Shown here in pieces: positions 39,353 through 48,586 of a stretch of 64,000 nucleotides of DNA. The position numbers and the translations under genes were made by a program. Origin of the DNA: Pseudobacteriovorax sp. (lineage in GTDB: Bacteria > Bdellovibrionota_B > Oligoflexia > Oligoflexales > Oligoflexaceae); contig JABSRP010000037.1 of assembly GCA_013215145.1 (NCBI GenBank), positions 21,270 to 85,269 of the forward strand, written 5' to 3'. The notes below the pieces were generated by a model that saw only the letters and a list, made by a program, of their open reading frames with translations, ran no database searches and was not told the origin of the DNA. Each line of letters opens with the position of its first letter. Position 1 is the stretch's first letter.

Positions 39353-39787
39353 TTAGTTAATAATGACGCTATTTTTTCTAATTTCTCTATAACAAAGAGT
39401 CTTATCTGATGTGCAAAGGAATGTAGTAAAACTATAGGTTAGCTTCGCTGGCTTAATAGAATCATCTTTAACAGTCACTAAAAAACTATGGCTTAGAGTG
39501 TCTTTTATTGATTTCACAAATGATAGTCCACTCCAGCTTCTTTTTTTAATATCGACTCCATCTGTAGCATCAATGATTTTAAATTCCCAGGGAGCGGATT
39601 CCGTCACAATCAGATGATCTTTCTCGGGAAGAATTTTAAAAGTTAGCCGCTTGACTTGCTCATTCTCATTTTTTTTATCTAATTTCACTTCATGTGTTAT
39701 TGCAGAATGAAAGTCTTTTTTGGCAGTAAATGCTTGAGTTGTTATGACAAATGTTAAAAATACAATTTTGCGACATAAAGAAGACAC
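39353..39787 (-). CDS. Secreted protein resembling a DsbD alpha-like domain
   Basis: 144 residues with signal peptide (IVFLTFVITTQAFT). The body is beta-rich, and near the end FLCTSDKTLCYREIRK recalls the FVCTxxxCxR motif of DsbD N-terminal and related domains. Length and position upstream of a thioredoxin-like lipoprotein on the same strand (85 bp gap) suggest a redox pair. The family assignment is only by motif. Confidence 0.5.
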   Translation of the reverse strand: MSSLCRKIVFLTFVITTQAFTAKKDFHSAITHEVKLDKKNENEQVKRLTFKILPEKDHLIVTESAPWEFKIIDATDGVDIKKRSWSGLSFVKSIKDTLSHSFLVTVKDDSIKPAKLTYSFTTFLCTSDKTLCYREIRKNSVIIN

Positions 39788-40130
39788 TAGCTAATTCTCC
39801 ATTCTTATTTTTTCCTATAGGACAAACATCTGAATCTACTGGACGAGAACTTCTATGTATCATGCGGATGATTTTACTCAATTTAGTCACTGCATCTGTT
39901 TGTCTAATAAAAAGTAAGAAATCATTTCCTTCCTTTTTAATCCAAGGAGGATAATATCGGCTAATGAGAGTTGTTTGAAATCGATTTCTTACCAAATGGG
40001 TCTGATTAGGGTACAAATTGTACAATTCGCATTGCTGGTATCTCTGTTAGACGAGAATTGAAATAAACCGTCGTCAACTAGATTTAGTTTCATAGGGTTT
40101 TTCTTAGAAATTTCTTACATTATCTATCGA
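39788..40130. other. Intergenic stretch of about 340 bp
   Basis: Open frames in this area (one - frame to 40025, one + frame to 39954) overlap each other and the start of the neighbouring secreted gene and lack coding signals. I see nothing else. Confidence 0.4.
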
Positions 40131-42005
40131 TTAGACTTTTTTCTGTACCCAAAAGATAGCGTTTGTACCATTCTCATGGGTTTCAAAAATGAGGTTCTTA
40201 TCACCAGAATTCATAGAGTTTAATCTCGTTTCTAAATTCCTAAGCCCGTAACCAACATATTCAATTTTACTACTGGTGGCATCGGGAACCGAATCATAGA
40301 CACTGACACGATAGTTTTCGCCGTCTATTCCTCCATTAATAATGATTTCACCACCATATATGCTTTTAGAAATTGAATGCTTGATAGAATTTTCTACGAG
40401 AGTCTGAATACTAAAACATGGACATTCGTATCCAGATTTTAAATCTTTCATATCAAATCGAAACTTTAAGCGGTCCTCGAACCGGAGTTTCTGTAAGTTC
40501 AAATAGTCTTTCACCAGATCTACTTCGTCCTGTATCTGCCAAGTTATCGATTCGCCACCCTGAAGAATCTTTCTGTAAAGCCGACCTAACTCAGTCAAAG
40601 CAGTTGAAGCTGCTTCTGGTGACTCAATCATGGCCGCATTGATCGAATTCAATGTATTAAATAAGAAATGAGGTCTCATTTTATGGGTAAGCATTCTATT
40701 ATAGACCTTAGAGTTATTCTTTTCCAACAGAATCATTTTTTCTAGCTCAATATTTACTTCATTCAACTTGTTAGACTTGCTTTCTAGATTAGCGTTAAGG
40801 GAGTTTATTTTATCGAGTGAATTCTTTTCAAATAGACGAATTTTTTCTGCCAGACCTAGAGAAAGTAGAGCCGATTCGATGACAGCGCTTGCTAACGTCC
40901 CCCAATTGATAAAATCATCAACACGTATCATCCCACCTATCATAACATAACGTAGAATATTAGCGATTATCAAGCAAAGCCATCCTAAGGTGTAAAAATA
41001 TGCCGGACGAAATCCTTCACAGCTCCGCACAATTCCAATCAAAAGAGCAAATATTGATAAGTATGTACCCGAAAAAAAATTAAAGAACACGCCAATTTTA
41101 TAGTCGAACACAGATATCCCCAGTCCTACTAGTGCAGGACCTAAACCTAACCACATCAACATATACTGCCATTTTCTTCTGTAAAGCTCGAGGAAAGTAT
41201 TTGAAAACCAGAATGCAGCGCAGATAGCCAGGAGACCAAAAAACGTAAAACCTTTGTTCATTATAAAAGAAAACTGATCGAAATATACCATTCCCATCCC
41301 AGTTTGCCCGAGACTTGTAAGTGTGACTGAAGCAATAAAAATGACATAAAAGAATATACTCGTTTTTTTAAGTTGAATATAAAGAAATAGATTGTATACG
41401 ACCATCAGTGATAGCATACACAGCAATGATGTTCCCAATGAATAGTCCAGTATTTGTCTACTATGAAATCGACCAGGCGACATAGCCTTCTCAGCCAGTA
41501 GCAAGGAACCCGAAGGTGAGAATGCTCTAGTAACTAAATAGGTCTCTCCTTGGGGTATTTCAAACTTTACAGTGGGAAACCTATTGCTAATTGAATTCCT
41601 GTGAAATGATTTAATATCTCCTGAACTTGCAGAATCAAGGATCTGACCTTTACTATCGACAAGCCAGTAATCTAAGCGGTCTATAGAGCTGTAATTCTTT
41701 GCAAAGTAAAAGCAATCTAGGGCATCCGGTTCTCGATGAACCGTAGTGACACTCCAAATAGCCGATTTTGTGAAACCAAATCTTCCATTTTTTTCTGGAA
41801 ACATCGTAAATTCATCATTTTGGAATTTTGTCCAGATTTGCTTCAAATTTAGATTGTTATCATCATCAAAATAATAATAACCATTTATACCGAAATCTAT
41901 CTCGGTAGTCTTAGCCTCTAGGTACAAAGTCTCTGCGTTTAAAGAATTACTTTTTGGTACAATTGCGCCCAAACAAATAAGGATGGCTAAGAGTAACAGT
42001 TTCAT
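40131..42005 (-). CDS. LytS-type 7TMR-DISM sensor histidine kinase
   Basis: ATG at 42005, 8 bp after GGGAG, opens a signal peptide (LLLLAILICLGAIV), so the earlier in-frame start at 42089 is unlikely. About 624 residues. A periplasmic DISMED2-type domain (about 30-170), seven helices (about 180-380) and a coiled coil follow. Then comes a His_kinase domain of the LytS type, MRPHFLFNTLNS (His446), and a short ATPase with ENSIKHSISK and GYGLRNLETRL. It is divergent from a LytTR regulator and presumably phosphorylates it. A damaged paralogue is on the other side of that regulator. Confidence 0.9.
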   Translation of the reverse strand: MKLLLLAILICLGAIVPKSNSLNAETLYLEAKTTEIDFGINGYYYFDDDNNLNLKQIWTKFQNDEFTMFPEKNGRFGFTKSAIWSVTTVHREPDALDCFYFAKNYSSIDRLDYWLVDSKGQILDSASSGDIKSFHRNSISNRFPTVKFEIPQGETYLVTRAFSPSGSLLLAEKAMSPGRFHSRQILDYSLGTSLLCMLSLMVVYNLFLYIQLKKTSIFFYVIFIASVTLTSLGQTGMGMVYFDQFSFIMNKGFTFFGLLAICAAFWFSNTFLELYRRKWQYMLMWLGLGPALVGLGISVFDYKIGVFFNFFSGTYLSIFALLIGIVRSCEGFRPAYFYTLGWLCLIIANILRYVMIGGMIRVDDFINWGTLASAVIESALLSLGLAEKIRLFEKNSLDKINSLNANLESKSNKLNEVNIELEKMILLEKNNSKVYNRMLTHKMRPHFLFNTLNSINAAMIESPEAASTALTELGRLYRKILQGGESITWQIQDEVDLVKDYLNLQKLRFEDRLKFRFDMKDLKSGYECPCFSIQTLVENSIKHSISKSIYGGEIIINGGIDGENYRVSVYDSVPDATSSKIEYVGYGLRNLETRLNSMNSGDKNLIFETHENGTNAIFWVQKKV

Positions 42006-42269
42006 GAATTCTCCCTCAATGGAGAATGATCGGCAAAACACTAAAAACGTTGAGGGAAAAGGTAAATTCTGGTTATCAAAGGCATTCATAATTTATTACG
42101 TCTTTTTAACTATGGTTTACCATAGAAGAGACTTTTCGAGGAAATCGAATGCAATCACATCTCACATCGTTTATGGAATTATTACGTCAGGTATAGATCG
42201 GAATTTATCAGCTAACTATTGTATAAAATAGGTCGATAGCACATGGGTCATAACTTTTAAAGAAGGCAA

Positions 42270-43028
42270 ATGGATCATAGTTCAACCAAAAAAATTCTGA
42301 TCGTAGACGATGAACGAAAATCTCGGTTTATCCTTAAACACTATCTTCTCGATAGCGGTTATGACATAGATGTTATAGAAGCGGAGAATGGACCCGATGC
42401 GATTGAGAAAATCAATCATTCTGAACCGGACATCGTCTTTTTAGACATTGAGATGCCTGGAATGTCGGGTTTCGATGTGCTTTTCCATTTTCCTGAGCGC
42501 AAGTTTTTATTAATTTTCCAGACCGCATTCGAAGAGTATGCCGTTCGCGCGTTCGACGAAGAAGCTATCGACTATTTACTTAAACCACTAAGCCCAGATA
42601 GAGTTAAGACCTGCCTCGAAAGAATCGATCGATTAACAAATAATTATGCAAATGAGGTTGGCGAGAACCTCTTTAATAATAATATTTCGCTGAGAAAGAT
42701 TTCGGTAAAAATTGGAAATCGCCAAAAACTCATTCCAACAAACGACATACTTTACTTTAAGTCAGTCGATCGAATCAACTATATCTTCACATCCTCCGAA
42801 AAAATCATGTATTCACTCACCCTCAATCATTTAGAGAAAAGCCTTAATGCAGAGCAATTTTATCGAATTCATCGCTCTGCGATTGTCAATATAAATGGCA
42901 TCACTTCTATAAAAAAAATCAATCGAAAATTTATCCTTAAAATGGAAAATGATGAAGAAATCACAATTTCACGAGAAAGATATGCGGAACTCAAAAATAA
43001 AATAAGTTCCAAAATAATCAAGGGCTAA
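42270..43028 (+). CDS. LytTR-family response regulator
   Basis: 252 residues with AGAAGG before ATG. A receiver domain (about 7-125) has VDDE, phospho-acceptor Asp59 in FLDIEMPG and a Lys-Pro. A C-terminal LytTR DNA-binding domain (about 145-250) includes LYFKSVDRINYIF and FYRIHRSAIVNINGI. It is the transcriptional output of the LytS-like kinases on both sides. Its 3' end overlaps the convergent kinase by 11 bp. Such regulators bind paired direct repeats upstream of targets; none is identified here. Confidence 0.93.
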   Translation: MDHSSTKKILIVDDERKSRFILKHYLLDSGYDIDVIEAENGPDAIEKINHSEPDIVFLDIEMPGMSGFDVLFHFPERKFLLIFQTAFEEYAVRAFDEEAIDYLLKPLSPDRVKTCLERIDRLTNNYANEVGENLFNNNISLRKISVKIGNRQKLIPTNDILYFKSVDRINYIFTSSEKIMYSLTLNHLEKSLNAEQFYRIHRSAIVNINGITSIKKINRKFILKMENDEEITISRERYAELKNKISSKIIKG

Positions 43029-44884
43029 GCCAGAATCTTACTTTTGTTCCATATTTGTGTGTTTCAAAGTTAAGATTAGGGCGCCTTGCATTTGACAAAT
43101 TGAGTCGTGCCTCTAAATTTTCTAGTCCGTGACCAGTATATTCAATGGAAGCGCTATTTTCATCTTCAACCTCGTCGGATATCATTATACAGTATTCTTC
43201 GTTATCTTTATAACCTTGAATAAGAATACTTCCTCCTCTCAAACTCTTGGCGATAGAATGTTTGATGGAATTTTCGACCAATGTCTGAATACTGAAGCAG
43301 GGACACGAGTATTCGCCTTTTGAATCATCGAATTTTAGACTATAAGTCAACCGATGTTCAAATCGCAGTTTTTGAAGCTGCAAGCAGTCTTTTACCAAAG
43401 CCATTTCTTCATCACCCCCCCAACACACAGATTCACCGCCCTGCAATATTTTTCTATAAAGACTACCTAATTCAGTAATGACTTTAGACGCAGCTTCCGG
43501 AGACTCAATCATCGTAGCTTTGATCGAATTTAATGTATTAAATAGAAAGTGAGGACGCATTTTATGCGTAAGCATGCGACTATAGGTCTCCGAATCCTTT
43601 TTTTCAACAAAATCATTCTCTCTAGTTCTCCATTGGCCTTATTCAGCTGTTCATTGGAGCTTGTTTTTTCCGCAACTAGATTTTCGACCTCTTTCATTTT
43701 ATATTCTAATTTTTTATTATTTTGACGACGCTCTGTTTCAGCTTCATAAATCCGATAACTAATCGCTAGCAACATCAGTATATTTTCAATACTAGCTGCA
43801 TAGAATATCAAATAATCCATGCGACCTATTTCGGGAAAAACCCCTCGCCAGATCATAGTTTGGATAATCGAACCAAAGAGAAAAATTCCGTAAGCTAGTA
43901 AATATATGATGACATAAAAACTTCTTTCCTTAAAATAGAGGTATATCGCGCTTAAGTAACAGATCGCTGCTTGCACTGCAGCCAATATTGAAACAATTTT
44001 CATAGTTAGAGTTTTGTCATCTATAGTAAACGCGATCAAAATCCATGCGATGGTAGTACCCATCATAAAGTAAAAAGGCCAACCTTTTTTTCTTCGGAAT
44101 CCTAAGAACACTATCGAAAAAAGATTTGCAAAATTGGCCATAAAAGCACCACTAATTATCTGGACGAGATCAGCATCGTAAGCTATATAACCCCAAACTG
44201 AAGAGGCTAGCACTGAGATGGAACCAAGATATAAAATATATAGTAGATACTGAATAGAGCGAAAAACAATAAATAAGATAATATTAAAAAATATACTCAT
44301 CAAAAATACTGTCATGATCATTGTCCACCTACTCTTCAGTAGGGAGAGTTCTTTAAACAGACCTTCTTGATTAGTCCAAAATGAATAAGTTTGACGCTGT
44401 GATCCAAAACTAAATCGTTTTATCAGTATGGTTTTTATCTCTCCAGGCTCAAAGGAAACTGGCTTATATCTTTTTTCAAGAGTTACACCAAAGTCGATAG
44501 AGTCAATCTTTTTTCCGCAGTCATAGATCTCTATATCGGACCTAATATTACTGTCAAAAATATACAGATGCTTCCGCTTTTGTGATTCATTGGCAAACCT
44601 AAGTACTGTCCAAAAAGCTTTTTTTCAATGGGGAGGATTAAAAAATCGTCGGGGCTTGGCGTCAGTTTTGAAAGATTACCTATTACCTCAGAAACCTCAT
44701 AGTCTCCAGCAATCCATCCCGATTTTTTGGCTAAACCGGCACCTTGTCTACTGGAAAGGTATTCTAGATCAATTAGCTCAATAGCATATCCACTTTGAGG
44801 ATTTAACAATATGATGGATACAACAGCAAAAAACCAGTATATTATAGATAAAACAGAGAGATTCTTACCTTTAGTATTAATCAA
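43018..44884 (-). pseudogene. Second LytS-type 7TMR-DISM kinase, split by two A7-tract frameshifts
   Basis: Three same-strand frames join end to end into one gene paralogous to 40131-42005. The first (from 44884) holds the N-terminus and reads to LPIEKKLF. Reading one extra A in the A7 tract (T at 44619-44625 on +) gives KKAFWTVLRFANESQK and continues through the extracellular domain and helices to 43530. A second A7 tract (T at 43598-43604) again needs one base to give KKKDSETYSRMLTHKMRPHFLFNTL, the His box. The ATPase has ENSIKHSIAK. Total about 620 residues when joined. The first site is A AAA AAG, the classic -1 slippery heptamer, so functional frameshifting is possible but unproven. Confidence 0.75.
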
Positions 44885-45164
44885 AGAAAAACCAACTTCA
44901 CATTAATCATACATTCGGATTTTGGTTGATTAAATTGAGCCACAAACTTATTCCATTTTCGGAAGATAGCGTACGAGCATGGGATTTTTCTCGTTGGCAA
45001 TTCACATTCGTCCCGATTTTCAACACTACTGGTAGGAAATCGATAAAAGGTTCTGCCTAGAGACCGAAATGTCAGTTATCAGCCAAAAACATTGTCTTAC
45101 TTAAAATGCGATAGAATCTCAATCGGCTATAGCTCATTGATTTTAGATATATTCGGAGGAAACC

Positions 45165-45266
45165 ATGAAATCAGCTATATTCAACTCCATCGATGATGAG
45201 AAAATGCCTTGTATTAGTAATAAGCTAAAAAAGCCAAAGATAAATTTTAGTTCAAGTATTCTTTAG
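45165..45266 (+). CDS. Small 33-residue peptide
   Basis: ATG with GGAGG 6 bp upstream (45155-45159) opens 33 codons to TAG. The peptide starts MKSAIFNSIDDEKMPC, is basic in the middle (LKKPK) and has one Cys. Without database support it could be a small regulatory or leader peptide, or a chance frame; the good ribosome site is the main evidence. A strong hairpin follows 20 bp later. Confidence 0.35.
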   Translation: MKSAIFNSIDDEKMPCISNKLKKPKINFSSSIL

Positions 45267-45287
45267 AGACGTCTTTCCTATCTTTTT

Positions 45288-45312
45288 GGTCAAGAGACTT
45301 TGTCTCTTGGCC
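45288..45312. terminator. Hairpin after the small ORF
   Basis: GGTCAAGAGAC and GTCTCTTGGCC pair over 11 bases (one G-T) around TTT. A T-run precedes rather than follows it, so it is a stem-loop of unclear role. Confidence 0.35.
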
Positions 45313-45462
45313 TAAGTCTAGAATACTAAAAAATTACGGGGCATAGGCTGGAGATTTATACGAAATAGAGAAATCAAAGATCCAATCAATCGACTTCGAT
45401 CTTAAAGGACCCAGACAGTATTTGCTAAATAACTTGATTCATTTAACTAGAGAGGTAGCCTC

Positions 45463-46503
45463 ATGAATGTAAAAAAAAACACATCTTTCTACCCGGTTCT
45501 ATGTCTTACAATATTAACCATCAGCTGTAGTCAAACGCCTTCAAAACACCCAGAACATGAAGCCTCATCCCAGCAGGAATCAGCATCTAGAGATGCCGAA
45601 GGCACAAAAGAAAAAAAACAAAGCGTCGATGATGAAAGCTGTCAAAATCAGTTAGGCATTATCGGAGGACAGAAAGGATCATCCGACAAAAAGGAACTTT
45701 CATCTGTCGTCGCAATAGAGAGCTCTTCCGGTGGATTATGTACAGGAACTCATATTGGCAACGGCTATTTTTTGACCGCTGCGCATTGTTTACGATATGG
45801 CCTAGAAACAGTCATAACTGGACAAGACGCCAATAACTCGGCATCTCGATACCCTATTATTGCGACTCAGGGACATCCTCAGTACTTTAAAAGTGATCTC
45901 GAACTTCCACCCGAAGATAATATCCGGTCAGAGGGTGATAATGACATCATCACCGAAGGTCGAAGTTTTGATATTGCTTGGGTAAAGATCGCCTCAAGCC
46001 CCAACGAACTTGGACTTTCCAAAATGGTTACCTCGTCTGATATTTTTAGGCCGGGTTCAAGTCTCAGGGTTGCAGGATACGGTGATACGATTGAAATCGC
46101 TCAAGGGGATTTTGGGGTTTTGCACTGGGTAGACGTCGTTTTTGGTCAATTCATTGATGGAGTAAAACTTGAAATTGATGATACAACATTTTTAGAATTC
46201 AATCATATGTTCAAGTTAGAACCAGAAACAGGTAAAGGCATCTGTGCAGGCGATTCGGGAGGGCCTGCATGGATCAACACTCAAAATAACCAATACCTCG
46301 CAGGAATTTCTATTGGGGTCCTAGAAGCCTTAAACTCAACAATTGATCCTTCCAATGGATACCTTTGCCAATCTGGAGAGGGTTTGTTTACACAAGTCGC
46401 GCCACATGTAGACTGGATTTTGGAGTCCACAGGGCTAGATATCAGTACTGATAGCCCTTCAGATTCTGAGGATAAATGTAAACCGCAAATTAAAGGTAGA
46501 TAA
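45463..46503 (+). CDS. Trypsin-like serine protease (S1) lipoprotein
   Basis: 346 residues, AGAGAGG before ATG. A lipoprotein signal ends TISCSQ, followed by a hydrophilic spacer of about 50 residues. The mature protease begins IIGGQKG, with TAAHC (His), FDIAWVKI (Asp) and GICAGDSGGP (Ser), so the triad is complete. The spacer may act as propeptide or anchor. It has no C-terminal extra domain, unlike the homologous protease at 35122. It likely degrades extracellular protein. Confidence 0.92.
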   Translation: MNVKKNTSFYPVLCLTILTISCSQTPSKHPEHEASSQQESASRDAEGTKEKKQSVDDESCQNQLGIIGGQKGSSDKKELSSVVAIESSSGGLCTGTHIGNGYFLTAAHCLRYGLETVITGQDANNSASRYPIIATQGHPQYFKSDLELPPEDNIRSEGDNDIITEGRSFDIAWVKIASSPNELGLSKMVTSSDIFRPGSSLRVAGYGDTIEIAQGDFGVLHWVDVVFGQFIDGVKLEIDDTTFLEFNHMFKLEPETGKGICAGDSGGPAWINTQNNQYLAGISIGVLEALNSTIDPSNGYLCQSGEGLFTQVAPHVDWILESTGLDISTDSPSDSEDKCKPQIKGR

Positions 46504-47097
46504 CGGCGCCCACTCTTTTGCTCTTCGAGCCGTAGTTTTGTTTCAGTTCTACCAGCATGTCGAACATGACCGGATTTCTTGAAGTTATCCGGTTTAATCT
46601 AATTGCTTCTAAAACCATTGGAATGAAATAGTCAAATATTTCTATCGAAGAAAAAAAGTAACAACTCATAAGAGTCCATAGACGTACCTTGAAAAGAATT
46701 GCTTCCCCTTCATCAACTAGGAAACATCGTAGATATCAGTCTACACATAATCCTTGTCAAACATTGAACGTTTAGATCACAGAATCGAACATCAATTAAT
46801 CCACTATCAGATTGAAGGGACGTAATACGCGCACACCCTCTAGCTATGCAACCTAATTTCCCATTGACTCGAAAGCGTTCTATTTTCAGGTCGGCTCGTT
46901 TCGTACCTGTTGATGACACTATTGGTGAGTTATTTCTGTCGAAGGTAATGAATATTCCGATATGGGGTCCATCATACACAAAAACGCTAGATTCGAGAGG
47001 ATTAAGACGAGGTAGTCGGTTACCAAACAAACTCTATGTACCCACTACTTTCAATCCTTTCGTCTCATAGCAAATACTTTCAACCCTAGGAGGAATC
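46504..47097. other. Intergenic stretch of about 590 bp
   Basis: Overlapping short frames on both strands around 46713-47070 conflict with each other and none has a ribosome site or recognisable motif. No hairpin or repeat stands out. Confidence 0.4.
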
Positions 47098-48372
47098 ATG
47101 AAATTAGCCGCAGTAGCAGCTCTCTTACTCGCATCGATCAGTTGCAAAACAACGACCAGCGAATCAAAACTCAACAATTCTAATCTTCAGCAACGTCCAG
47201 GAGATGCAGTAGAATCGAGGGACGACGATTATACGGTTTTCTGGGGTTCACTCGGATACACTGAAGTCTACACCGTTCATGCTGACGACCAAAAGACTTA
47301 CGTCATCAATACAAGAGATTTGGGAACCAATGTAACATCGATGAGCGTCATAGATGTCTTTCCCCATGGACACATAAACACTGTCTACCTGAATGGGTCG
47401 AAGCTGTACAGATCCTCAACCGTCCCAGGAGTGGTGTCAATCAACTTACTAGAGCAAAAGTTCAGTGATTATGCCTTAGTCGCTCCAGCAATCTTAGAGG
47501 GTCTTGAATTAGCCCTATTTTCACCCACCCACACTCATCTCCAGGGTCTCATTTCGGAAGGTTCACTCAGGGAGTTTTACGAAAAATTCTTCGATGTCGA
47601 GCCCGATTCCTCCAACGGAGGTGGAGGAGCTCCGGGTGGAGGAGCTCCGGGCTCAGTGACTCCGGGTCAAGCGTTCGATGAGTTTACCATTTGTCGACCA
47701 GACTATGGGCAGGGGTATCAAATAGTCTGTGACCAACACGACTCAAGTGGCAGGCCTCAGGATACTCGACTACCTACCCACTTTTCCATTTGCAAAAACA
47801 TAGACGATACGACTAGAATAATGTGCACCAGGACTTCGCAACCCAGCGGACCCCGACGTACCCAAAAGATTGTACAAATCGATGGCTGCTCAGTCAAAAA
47901 AAGTCGGTCTGGTGGACGATTAAGATATGATTGTGAACGCAAACTGCCCAGTACCCATCGGAACTTTATAGCATCTATCAAGGCCAGTCCTGTAACTCCA
48001 AGAAGTAGCGACGAAGAAGAGCCAAAAAATTTCCAAGAATGCAGAGATCAGTGCATCAAAGCTTGGAATGCTGAATACAAAATTTTCACAAATGTGAATG
48101 ATGGTGACTCCTGTAAGGTGGCATCAGGGGTAGTAACAGCGCTTGCAGAAGCCTTCTCCAAAAATATTGGCGGACTTGGTACATTTTTTCAACCTCTTAT
48201 ATCTACGTCAACAGAGATAACTTGCAAGAAGGTTACCCAAGTAGCAGGCGGCAGTTGGATAGTCAGAAACTATAGCCACTGTGTAGCAAAGTGCAGAAAA
48301 GATTTTCCTGAAGAAGGAAATGATCCCGCTCCTGCACACCAGCCTATTCCAGTAATTCCGTACGCCGACTAG
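47098..48372 (+). CDS. Cysteine-rich lipoprotein of unknown function
   Basis: 424 residues, AGGAGG at 5-6 bp. A lipoprotein signal ends ASISCKTTT. A mid-protein glycine/proline linker (GGGGAPGGGAPGSVTPG) separates an N-terminal part of about 165 residues from a C-terminal part. The latter has about ten Cys, including ECRDQC and CVAKCRKD spaced as pairs, suggesting disulfides. A hydrophobic stretch (VVTALAEAFSKNIGGLGTFF) in the C-terminal part may be buried or amphipathic. No family recognised. Confidence 0.7.
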   Translation: MKLAAVAALLLASISCKTTTSESKLNNSNLQQRPGDAVESRDDDYTVFWGSLGYTEVYTVHADDQKTYVINTRDLGTNVTSMSVIDVFPHGHINTVYLNGSKLYRSSTVPGVVSINLLEQKFSDYALVAPAILEGLELALFSPTHTHLQGLISEGSLREFYEKFFDVEPDSSNGGGGAPGGGAPGSVTPGQAFDEFTICRPDYGQGYQIVCDQHDSSGRPQDTRLPTHFSICKNIDDTTRIMCTRTSQPSGPRRTQKIVQIDGCSVKKSRSGGRLRYDCERKLPSTHRNFIASIKASPVTPRSSDEEEPKNFQECRDQCIKAWNAEYKIFTNVNDGDSCKVASGVVTALAEAFSKNIGGLGTFFQPLISTSTEITCKKVTQVAGGSWIVRNYSHCVAKCRKDFPEEGNDPAPAHQPIPVIPYAD

Positions 48373-48551
48373 TAGAAGTCCCAGCGACTCCTTACGGCTA
48401 AAAAATCAAAATGGATCTAAATTCGACCCTCGATCCATCTATCTGAAACAGGCTTCTAGCCTATTTTGAATGTTCAGCAAAAGAGCAAAAATTCGCGACC
48501 TTCGAATCCACCTGGATGGTAGATTCCTAGGTCGCGGCCGCCCGTCGCTAT

Positions 48552-48586
48552 AAAAAAACGAGGCTACTATGCAGACGTCTAGTAGC
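48552..48586 (-). terminator. Intrinsic terminator of the RTX-repeat gene
   Basis: Reading leftward, GCTACTA and TAGTAGC pair over 7 bases and are followed after CTCG by seven T (A at 48552-48558 on +). The hairpin begins at the stop codon of the gene. Confidence 0.7.

Noticed and set aside
39690..40025. Leftward 111-codon open frame
   Set aside because: Overlaps the start of the secreted gene at 39353-39787 and an opposite frame, no ribosome site, no recognisable domain.
46713..47070. Overlapping short frames on both strands in the spacer
   Set aside because: They conflict with each other; no ribosome site and no signature.
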